Below, in pieces: positions 52,850 to 61,863 of a stretch of DNA of 64,000 nt. Under the pieces are notes generated by a model, which saw only the letters and a list, made by a program, of their open reading frames with translations, ran no database searches and was not told where the DNA came from. Each line of letters begins with the position of its first letter. The stretch's first letter is position 1. The DNA lies in contig OOIN01000048.1 in NCBI GenBank assembly GCA_900323505.1, positions 1 to 64,000 of the forward strand, given 5' to 3'. Source of the DNA: Ustilago trichophora. Taxonomy: Eukaryota; Basidiomycota; Ustilaginomycetes; Ustilaginales; Ustilaginaceae. Both the position numbers and the translations under genes were made by a program.

Positions 52850-55800
52850 CCGCCGCACCGTGAAGAGTTGGTCAGGCCTGAAAGTGGGATGTAGTACCTA
52901 GGTCCTTTCAGAACAAGCACTAAAGATGTCAGTGGGTAAAATGTGATCAGACGAGGCTTGCCGGATGGAATGAGGATATCGGGATGAGGCTTGGATGGAG
53001 GTCTGAGACAAGGGTGAGCCTTTCTTCTTCCGATGAGGGGTGAGCAGAGAAAGTCTTATATATCCGATGACGCCAGGTGAGGGCGACGTGTGTGGCTCGC
53101 CATATAGGGAGACACGGACGACTCATCCTTCTCATCTGGTTGGACGAAGAGTACGAGTTGCGATGCTTGGAAGGAAGAGAAGAACAATGCAGAGCTGGAG
53201 CAGGACGACTATGGACCGTATGGCCCCTGAAGCGGTGGCTGAGCCCTTGTCCATCGGGACCTGTGCTGAGTTTGCGTCTGCGGAGCTGGCTTGAAAGGAT
53301 AACCGTGTCTTCATCGCCGTGCTCCGTCGACTCTTTCACCAGCCAGAAACAGTCGTTTGGATCGGTAGCGGGAGGCCAGATGGCGTAACTTTTTTCAGTT
53401 GCCTGATCCATTTACACGTGGCTGTGTACATGCAGAACACACAAGAAGAGGATCACCAGGGTCTCATGCGGCTACACAATGCCGCCTCGATAGAGCAGAT
53501 GCTGTAAAGAGAGAGAGCCTGGGCTTGAAAAGGCCCAACCAGACCGGCCTCCCGCGAATTATGAGCAAGAACGAATCAAGATGCCAGACCCTGCATCCCA
53601 ACTCATCTCCGTGGGGTATATGCTCGACCGTAATTTTGGAACCAGGGGTAGGATAGTTTGCGCGCAAGGTCGTCCGAACGCAGACCCTAACGAAGAAAAA
53701 GGTTCGGCTATGCACAGCGACAGACAAGCCAGATCAATTTGTTCTTGAGGTATGGCGATGTCCATCTCTCTGGGACCGAAAGGTAGCTCGGCATGATTCC
53801 AGCGAAAGTGGCTCGTCAGATGTGCGGCATTGAAGCTTCAAGCTGCCTATCTCGTGATTGTCCGTGTGGGAAAAAACAGACTCTCCAGGCCACTTCAACC
53901 GGGTCGTCTGGCGTTCAATTTGAGCTCATGAGGCTCAGTCGTTGCTCGACTACCTCTTCCGCGAGACTCTATCACTCGTTGTGCGAGAGTGAAAAGACGC
54001 ATCGATGTAGGCAAAGCCGAAGTCCAAAGTGGTCAGATTGGCACTCTCGCATATATTGCCTGAAATCTGGATCGGGTCTGACGCCAGCAAGTAGGTCTGG
54101 AAGTCTGGTGCTGCACAGTGCCGTCATTGTTCGCTCAACCGGTACTTTGGATCAAGAACTCGGATATGCTTAGCAAAGGGTTCGGGTAAGACTGGGGGCC
54201 GAAGACCTGCGAGATTACGGTGGCGGGTCGGATCAGGGCCTCCGCACATAGGCGGTGAATCAAGGTGTCGATCGTGTGAGAGGAGGGCTGAGCTCACCGG
54301 AGAGCTCCCTTTTGTGTTTTGTGTCTTGTGTCTTGTGTCTTGTGGCTTTTTTTTCTTTCTTTTTTTTTTTCTTCCTGAGACAGGCCATCCTTTGCCGGCA
54401 CGGCAACGGTCAATCTCTCTTGCTAAGAGATGGCTTTGTCCCTCTTGTTCCTCTCAGGATAACAGTCTCACCACAAAGTGTGCGAATGTCTCATCCACGA
54501 TGCCGGGTATGGACCGGAAGGCTGAGTTGTTGCATTCCGGTGTGGATGCAAGGGTAAGGTCTAGCATATTCTGGCTGGAAAGCGCATCTTTTGAGGTCGC
54601 CGGAAGAACAGAGGTCGTGATCTTGAGCGAAATGGCCATGCCCTGTGAGTTCACGCTGTTGAACAGACTTGCTTTGTGACGAAGGGTGCTTCTGACACGC
54701 GCAATCTGTAGGCGTCGTGTGACGACGCCCCGACCCCATCTTAGGATTCAAGAGGCTGCTTTTGTCCTGACTCCTAGAACTTGGTGAAGCGCCGGATGCC
54801 TTTCACAGTGATACAGTGCACGTTGACCAAAAACACTCACCGGTGAGAGGGAATCATCAAGGTGGCGGAGGCGAAGCCAGATTCTGCGAAGGTGGGCAGA
54901 TGGCGCTATTTACTGGGCACCTCTGGCTACCAGCTTCGACTTCCGTGCCGATTCACGGACCGCTGACTCAGTGCTTCGGCACGTCATAAGAGCAGTCATC
55001 ACGAAGTGCTGTGACCACCTTTCTTTGGCCATGTCGAAGCACCAGACGAAACGACTCTGGGGTCACCAGTAGAGTTCAAGGCAGCCATCGATAGGCATAA
55101 CAACCTTGGAAGAAAGGAAATTTCGAGATACAAGAATCGCTCTCTTAACGGCTATCCACATCCTACTCTCTCAGCGATTGTCGAGAGAGTTTCGAACATC
55201 TCTGGTATCTCTATCGTCGATTGAGAGTAGTGGCAGGTCTTTTTGTAAGGAGCCACCGCCTAACGTCAGCACAACGGTCTCTTTGCTGCTCCTCACGTTT
55301 CGACCGTCGCTCAGGTCAAAGCGCGAAGAAAGATACAGTAATTCAAAGCAAGAGGATCCATGTGGTGGCGGATGTACAGCAACGACAATCGGCAAACGGG
55401 ACCTAGGAGCGGGACGGAGAAGGAGAAGATGCGCACAGGACCCACAAATCGCGAAATGAATCAGCGAAAAGGATTTTTGTGCACGAAGGGTCACACCACG
55501 CTGTGATCTCAAACGTCCCTTCCGCGGAAGAATGCCACCTGATCAAGCCAAAAAGCAAAAAAGCGCCGTTGCCTACAAAGAATGATCTGCGGAGGTGGCT
55601 GAAGGGAACACAGAGGTGAAGCTACGTCGCCGGTTGGGCGGAGGGGCGAGTCTGTCGTGTGTTAGAGCGACACGTTTCTCGTGCAAGCGTTGACCCGGAA
55701 CACGGAAGAAAGGGGCAGCTTTCGCACGACACACCTCTAAATAAATCGAAAAGGGTGTGCTTCTGGCAATTTCTGAGAAGAAGGATGTGCGTACAATATT

Positions 55801-55943
55801 GACAACTCCACCTTCGGCGCCTTTGCAATTGGACATTTCGCACATAACGCACGGTTCTTTGTTCTTACTCACTTTTCATACCGCATTCGTTTCAGCAAAC
55901 CTTCATCATCTCCCCACATTTCTCTCCTTCTCATTCGCGCAAG
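52850..55943. other. Large gene-poor divergent region between the bZIP gene and AHA1
   Basis: 3.1 kb, the longest gap in the window. Open frames (52947-53411 minus, 53793-54173 plus, 55106-55459 plus and others) are short, use unbiased codons and show no family features. It has a CTTGTGT repeat at 54318-54344 and a T-rich tract after it. I found no tRNA-like cloverleaf or B-box. It could hold leaders, a non-coding RNA, or a decayed gene. Confidence 0.4.
54318..54344 (+). repeat. Tandem 7-mer repeat CTTGTGT
   Basis: Three to four units of TGTCTTG/CTTGTGT before a T/C-rich tract. Confidence 0.7.
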
Positions 55944-57032
55944 ATGTCGACCTGGAACAAACACTACCACTGGAAGACCAAGGGCTGCACGCCTTGGGCC
56001 AAGAACCACATCACCGAAGCTACGGTCGGCAAGTCGGTCACCGTCGGCAAGAGCGGTCACGTCAAGGTCGACCGTCTCTCGGCTTTCGAGGGCGATGTCG
56101 AGCTCGGAAACCGAAAGGGCAAGCTCATCACCATCTACGACTGTTCCATCACCTACGCCTGGACTGGAACCTCGGATGACGGCACCGAGGCAAGCGGCAC
56201 CATCACTTTCCCAGAAGTGAGCCACGAGATCGAAGACGAGGGCGACGAGTACCGATTCGAGACTGAAATGTCGACCAAGTCGTCAGCAGAGACCAACCAG
56301 CTGTACGATGCCGTTCGTAAGGAGCTCGCGCCTTCGCTCCGCGCCGTTTTCCACTCCTTTCGCCAGAACCTGATTGATGCGCATGCCAAGGACCTCGGTC
56401 ACGACAGCCCCGCTTCTACGCCCGGAGCTGCTACTCCCACCACCAACACAGCATCTGCAGGCGCTGCAGCAAGCAGCACATCCGGTCCAGCTGCCACATC
56501 CAAGGCAAAGCCAACCGTGTCGACTAGCTCGAGCGACGTTCGCGTTTCCAGCGAGCTGGCCGTCAGCACTTCCGACCTGTGGGACCTTCTCACCAACCCA
56601 TCACGCATCCCTATGTGGACACGAGCACCAGCGCAATTCGAGGCCAAGCCCGATGCCGACTTTGCTCTGTTTGGCGGCAACGTGACCGGAAAGGTGGTGA
56701 GCGTGGACGCACCCAAGCAGCTCATTCAGAAGTGGCGCACACCCCAGTTCCCCGAGGGACACTACGGCACATTGGCAGTCAACCTCACCGAGGGCGGTGA
56801 CTCGACCAAGCTCGAGCTTGTGCTCAGCGGCGCTCCCTCCGGTGACGAGGAGGTCGTAGAGAAGAACCTCGAGACCTACTACATTCGAGGCCTCAAGTCG
56901 ATGGGGTGAGTATTACGTTACACAAGAGAATGAGATCTGATCCTTGCCGTTCATAAGGCTTTGCTTGCTGACATCAACTTCCCCTTTTTTCTAATGTCTG
57001 CTGCCAATGACAGTCTCGGAACTATCCTCTGA
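55944..57032 (+). CDS. AHA1: Activator of Hsp90 ATPase (Aha1-type co-chaperone)
   Basis: Stimulates the ATPase of Hsp90 to promote client folding. Two exons, 55944-56905 and 57014-57032, give 326 residues; the second exon encodes only the last six (Gly-Leu-Gly-Thr-Ile-Leu after the split Gly codon), matching the conserved Aha1 end. The N-terminal domain has TPWAKNHITEATVGKSVTVG, GDVELGNRKGKLITIYDCSI and GTITFPEVSHEIEDEGDEYR. A Ser/Thr/Ala-rich linker (about residues 150-200) leads to the START-like C-terminal domain, with DLWDLLTNPSRIPMWTRAPA, FALFGGNVTGKVVSVD and LIQKWRTPQFPEGHYGTL. Splice sites are GTGAGT and TGACAG. The usual NxNNWHW motif at the N-terminus is altered to NKHYHW. Confidence 0.94.
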
Positions 57033-57940
57033 TACGCCAAGGAAGAACAAAATACATACATAGCCGCACTTGTGTAGAAACTCTTAATGTCGGCCCTAGT
57101 CAGCTTTGCAATACCATTATCCTTTGCATTGTCACAACTCATCATCTCCGTTGCTGTACGGAAGCTGGGTCACTCGCTGTCGCAGTATCGACGACGCCAG
57201 AGGCCAAAAGAAGAAGGAGCCTGCACCGATCGGTGCATTGCATGAAGAAAGATCAGACACAAGCAAAGGAAAAAGAAGCTACGGATGTTACGTTTGAAAA
57301 AGCGAACAATTTGATGCTAAGGGGAAGAATAAGGAAAAGGAAAGCGGAACCGAAATGTGCCTCCCAAACGTCAGCCTCCTGATTGGGCAGACCTTCCAAC
57401 CGGAAAGAGAGAGAGGGAGAGAGGGAGAGGACGCTTTGAAAAATACAAAATTGGCGAGAAAAGAACTTGGCAGGTGCGCTGCCCTGTATTTTGGTTGAAT
57501 GAATTCAAAACTGCTCGTCTCGCGCGCTGTGGCCTGGCTCTTCAAGCTGAAATTTCTCAGCGGTATGTGTGTGTGTGAGAGAGGTTGGATTTGGAAGGAA
57601 AGAAAGAGATCGCAACACACAGAGCAGCGGTGAAGCGTGGCCAACCAACCTCTTTAGAATTAGTCAACCTTGACTAGTTTGGCTTGTGGCTCGCGGACCA
57701 TCGCAAATCGGGTTTGGCGCGCTACATCGTTTCACTTCTCCATTATCTCCATCACCACCGTCCTCACCCTGTCCACCTTTCGCCACCCTACCCTCACGCT
57801 ACGCCTGACAGCCACATCAGGCGAGACGCACATAGCGCGGCTCTCTTCGACCTTCTTTTGCACGTCGCCCGCGCCTTTTCGACTCGCACCGGCACATCAG
57901 TACTGAATCACTAGTAACACCAACACCACCAATCGTCATA
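57033..57940. other. Intergenic region AHA1 to complex I 75-kDa gene
   Basis: 908 bases of 3' flank and promoter, with a GA-rich stretch near 57405-57430. No gene seen. Confidence 0.35.
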
Positions 57941-60178
57941 ATGCTGCGCTCTTTGGCCGCTTCCAGCTCGGCCGTCCGCCTTGCTCCCCGCGGCAGCGTC
58001 GCCGCTCGTTCTTTCGCCACCTCTGCTTCGCGTCGTCAGGCCACTCCCGCTCCCGCCCCTCCCAAGATGGTCAAACTCACCATCAACGGCAAAGAGATCG
58101 AGGTCGAGCAGGGTACCGCCCTTATTCAGGCTTGTGAGAAGGCTGGCGCTCAGATCCCTCGATTCTGCTACCACGAGCGACTCATGGTCGCTGGTAACTG
58201 CCGAATGTGCCTTGTCGAGTCCAAGGGTGCACCCAAGCCCCTCGCCTCGTGCGCCTTCCCCGCTATGCCCGGTCAGCAGATTTTCACCGACACTCCCCTT
58301 GTCGCCAAGGCTCGTGAGGGTGTAATGGAGTTCCTCCTCGCCAACCACCCATTGGATTGCCCCATTTGCGATTGGGGTGGAGAGTGTGATCTTCAGGATC
58401 AGTCGATGCGATACGGTTCCGACCGATCGCGCTTCCACGAGATCAAAGGCAAGCGAGCTGTCGAGGACAAGAACCTCGGCCCTCTCGTCAAGACTGTCAT
58501 GACCCGTTGCATTCAGTGCACCCGATGTGTCCGATACGCCAACGACGTTGCCGGTGTTCAGGAGATGGGTACCACTGGCCGTGGCAACGATCTCCAGATC
58601 GGTACCTACATTGAGAAGACCATGAACTCGGAGATGTCTGGTAACATCATCGACCTCTGCCCCGTAGGCGCCCTTACCTCGAAGCCTTACGCTTTCCACG
58701 CCCGTCCTTGGGAGCTCAAGAAGACCGAATCGGTGGACGTGCTCGATGCCGTTGGATCCAACATCCGTGTCGACTCGCGCGGTGTCCAGGTCATGCGCAT
58801 CCTTCCCCGCACCAACGATGACGTGAACGAGGAGTGGATCAACGACAAGACCCGATTCGCCAACGATGGTCTCAAGTACCAGCGTCTCACCACCCCTCTG
58901 ATCAAGCAGGGTGATCGATTCGTGCCTGCCTCGTGGCCCGAGGCTCTTGCCACGATCGCCGAGGGTCTCGCTTCGTCCGGTGCCAAGGGCGACGAGATCA
59001 AGGCCGTTGCCGGCTCGCTCGCCGATGTCGAGTCGATGGTCGTGCTCAAGGACCTCGTCAACAAGCTTGGCTCGGACAACCTTGCCACGGACCAGATCAA
59101 CGGCGACCAGGCTCCTGTCTACGGCGCTGACTTCCGATCCAACTACACTTTCAACACCACCATTCCCGGTATCGAGGAGGCTGACGTCCTGCTGCTCGTC
59201 GGCACCAACCCGCGACACGAGGCTGCCATTGTCAACACCCGAATTCGCAAGGCCTACCTCCACCGTGAGCTCGACGTTGGCCTCATCGGCGAGAAGGTTG
59301 ATCTCACCTACGAGTACGACCACGTCGGTACTGACGCCAAGGCTGTCCAGGAGCTCGTCTCCGGCAAGGGCGCCTTTGCCAAGAAGTTCAAGGAGGCCAA
59401 GAAGCCCATGATTGTTGTTGGAAGCGCTGTTGCTGAGCACCCCGATGGCAAGGCTATCCTCGGTAACCTCGCTGAGCTCGTCAAGGCCAACAAGGGCAAG
59501 CTGCTCAACGGCGATTGGAACGGTTACAACGTTCTTCAGCGCGAGGCATCGCGCACTGGTGCGCTCGACATTGGATTCACACCCTCGGCCGCCGCTGCCA
59601 AGACTACGCCCAAGTTCATCTACCTTCTGAACGCCGATGAGATCAACCCCGAGAGCATCCCCCGCGACGCTTTTGTCGTCTACCAGGGCCATCACGGTGA
59701 CGTGGGTGCTCAGTTCGCCGACGTCTGCTTGCCCGGATCTGCATACACGGAGAAGGCTTCCACATTTGTCAACACCGAGGGCCGAACCCAAGTGACTCGT
59801 GCGGCGGTGCCACCACCCGGTGCGGCCCGTGACGACTGGAAGATTGTGCGCGCGCTCTCCGAGGTGATGGGAGCCACGCTGCCATACAACGACATTCTGG
59901 ATGTGCGAGACCGCATGTTTGAGATCTCGCCCACGTTGGTGCGGTACGAGGTGGCTGAGCCATCGACAACTTCGGCTGCATTGGCAGTTGAGGAGCTTGC
60001 GAAGCTTGCCAAGTCGTCGGTTTCGGGCACTCCTCTGTTGAGACCGATCCAGAACTTCTACCAGACGGACCCCATCTCGCGTGCATCACCAACCATGGCC
60101 AAGTGCACAGCCGCTTTTGTGGAGAAGCTGCCCATGGACAAGGTGGACGGCAAGGCGACACTGGCTGCGTTCAACTAA
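57941..60178 (+). CDS. NDUFS1: NADH-ubiquinone oxidoreductase 75-kDa subunit (complex I), mitochondrial
   Basis: The largest subunit of the complex I electron-input module; it carries one [2Fe-2S] and two [4Fe-4S] clusters. The 745-residue protein starts with a classical presequence (MLRSLAASSSAVRLAPRGSV). Cluster ligands are CYHERLMVAGNCRMC for the [2Fe-2S] site, NHPLDCPICDWGGECDLQDQ for the His/Cys [4Fe-4S] site, and TRCIQCTRCVRYANDVAGVQ with a later DLCPVGALTSKPYA for the next. Then comes the molybdopterin-oxidoreductase-like domain: FHARPWELKKTESVDVLDAV, RILPRTNDDVNEEWINDKTR, LLVGTNPRHEAAIVNTRIRK and DVCLPGSAYTEKASTFVNTE. Length and order agree with the fungal 78-kDa subunit. The Trp in CDWGGEC is Gln in most homologues I know. 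The 626-codon antisense frame is a shadow. Confidence 0.97.
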   Translation: MLRSLAASSSAVRLAPRGSVAARSFATSASRRQATPAPAPPKMVKLTINGKEIEVEQGTALIQACEKAGAQIPRFCYHERLMVAGNCRMCLVESKGAPKPLASCAFPAMPGQQIFTDTPLVAKAREGVMEFLLANHPLDCPICDWGGECDLQDQSMRYGSDRSRFHEIKGKRAVEDKNLGPLVKTVMTRCIQCTRCVRYANDVAGVQEMGTTGRGNDLQIGTYIEKTMNSEMSGNIIDLCPVGALTSKPYAFHARPWELKKTESVDVLDAVGSNIRVDSRGVQVMRILPRTNDDVNEEWINDKTRFANDGLKYQRLTTPLIKQGDRFVPASWPEALATIAEGLASSGAKGDEIKAVAGSLADVESMVVLKDLVNKLGSDNLATDQINGDQAPVYGADFRSNYTFNTTIPGIEEADVLLLVGTNPRHEAAIVNTRIRKAYLHRELDVGLIGEKVDLTYEYDHVGTDAKAVQELVSGKGAFAKKFKEAKKPMIVVGSAVAEHPDGKAILGNLAELVKANKGKLLNGDWNGYNVLQREASRTGALDIGFTPSAAAAKTTPKFIYLLNADEINPESIPRDAFVVYQGHHGDVGAQFADVCLPGSAYTEKASTFVNTEGRTQVTRAAVPPPGAARDDWKIVRALSEVMGATLPYNDILDVRDRMFEISPTLVRYEVAEPSTTSAALAVEELAKLAKSSVSGTPLLRPIQNFYQTDPISRASPTMAKCTAAFVEKLPMDKVDGKATLAAFN

Positions 60179-61863
60179 GCACTTGGAAGCGTTTTTGACG
60201 CAAAAACATCTGATCTCTCTGTATACACCTGTCTTGTTCACTTTGGATGCCATGTCGGACTCTGTCTAGCTGATTGACTGGATATGCTGCATGGCATCTG
60301 TACTAGAAGAAGTGGATGAATTTCAATCGTTTCTTTTCAAAAAGGGTGCGTGTGCGTCAGATTGCCACTGTATATTTGGTTGAGACTGAGGCACCATCGT
60401 AGTGAGTGGGAGATCCTGTACTGTACAGTCTTAAGGCGAGATTAGTCGCCAATCTCGAGCTGGGGCCGCTGGGGGCTGCTGGCTGAAATGTATTGTGGGA
60501 AGCTACAAGACTCGACAAGGTCTGTGCGGTTCAATTGTCAATGCTTGATTTCTCTTGGTCTGCAAGTAACTGACAGGATTTTTTTTGCCGAGATCCTCAA
60601 CAAGGTTGACATTGGCAAGTCAAGCACTGTTTGCAGTTTGTTTTTGCAGGTGCGCCGTGGGTTGGGAGAAAAAGAAGAGACGGCGTTTAGAGTAGAAGCG
60701 TACTGTACAGGAGAACGCTAGATGCATGCTCGATGACAGAATTGACTGCATATCGGCACTGTAGCAGCCTTGCAGCATTCAAGCAGTGCGGATCGAAGCA
60801 CAAGAAAATCCATTCAAACCCGACAATTCAAACACAGCAGTCCCACAAAAAAAAAAAAAAAAAAGAACAAAAAAAGGAGAAAAGCCAAACTGAGTAGAGT
60901 GTGTGTACTGGATGCACGTTGGACAGGCTCGCGATGGTCACAACCAACCTCGCCTCTTTCATTGTTTGTTCATATGCCATGATGGATGATAAAGTGGGAT
61001 CCTATGGCAATGATGAAGGAAGAGTAGTAAGGTGTGAATGGAAGCCCCCCCCAAAAGAAAAAAAAAAAAAAAAAACCAAAACGAAAATAAAAGAAAAGTT
61101 GCCAAGCTTGAAAGGCTTCTCCCCCGGATAGCCGATTCCGGGAGGATGATGGGCACAAGATGAGTGTGTGCAAGCGTAAATTCCAAGACTCCTCACAGTC
61201 TTGTCACACTCGAGTCCACGGATTTGGCTCGTCTTGTCGGATCCAACCACCGACTGAACCAGCAAACAGCAGAAGCCAACAAAAAAGGGTCCTTCTGCCA
61301 CAGCTGCCTTATTTAGCCGTTCGCAGATAAAGATTCTCTAGACAAGTGTACAGTACAGTACTGTACTTAGTGTATGTGTGTGTGCGTGTGCGTGTGTGAG
61401 CTTGGACCGCACACTGTCCCTGGCTATTGGAACGCTTGGGTCCTTTGTATCAACGCTTGCTCCTCCTCCTCCATCCCTCCATCCCCCTGAACTTTACACC
61501 TATGCCATCTCTCTGATTTCTATCCGACACCAACGTTACAGCTTCATACACGCCTGCGCTGGGCAGTGCTTCGATCAAGCGATCCTGATGGCTTTCGCTG
61601 CATCATCTTCCAACATTTTCAACTAAGCTGCCTTCTGCACGGTCTGCCTGTTTTCTCCCATTTGACTTTCAACACAGCATAGCATATCCATCGACACCCT
61701 CATCCAGCCGCTCATCCAATAGATAGCCTGTGGTGTGTTTTCACCTTCGGCAGCTTCAGACCGACTCGCCATATCGGACGACTGAACCAGGGACCGCTCT
61801 CTCTTCAGACAAATCAACCCTCAAAGCTGAGCGCGCTGCAGCATCGCAGGCAAATTCGACAAG
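60179..61863. other. Intergenic region complex I gene to DUF2985-type gene
   Basis: 1.7 kb. It contains an A18 run at 60847-60864, a second A-rich run near 61058-61090, a 16-bp perfect palindrome at 61352-61367, and GT repeats at 61371-61399. Short open frames only. Confidence 0.4.
61352..61367. repeat. 16-bp perfect palindrome AGTACAGTACTGTACT
   Basis: Reads the same on both strands; flanked on the right by a GT-rich repeat, about 500 bases before the ATG of the last gene. Confidence 0.85.

Noticed and set aside
52947..53411. 154-codon minus-strand frame upstream of the bZIP gene as a separate gene or first exon
   Set aside because: No family features, no splice link that extends the bZIP frame, and unbiased codons.
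57911..59791. 626-codon open frame antisense to the complex I gene; similar long antisense frames at 47347-48882, 8260-9717, 29060-30469, 34368-35372 and 17101-18459
   Set aside because: The sense genes use mostly C- or G-ending codons, so stops are rare in the matching antisense frame. The antisense products are Asp/Gly/Val/Leu-rich or Ser/Arg-rich with no family motifs.
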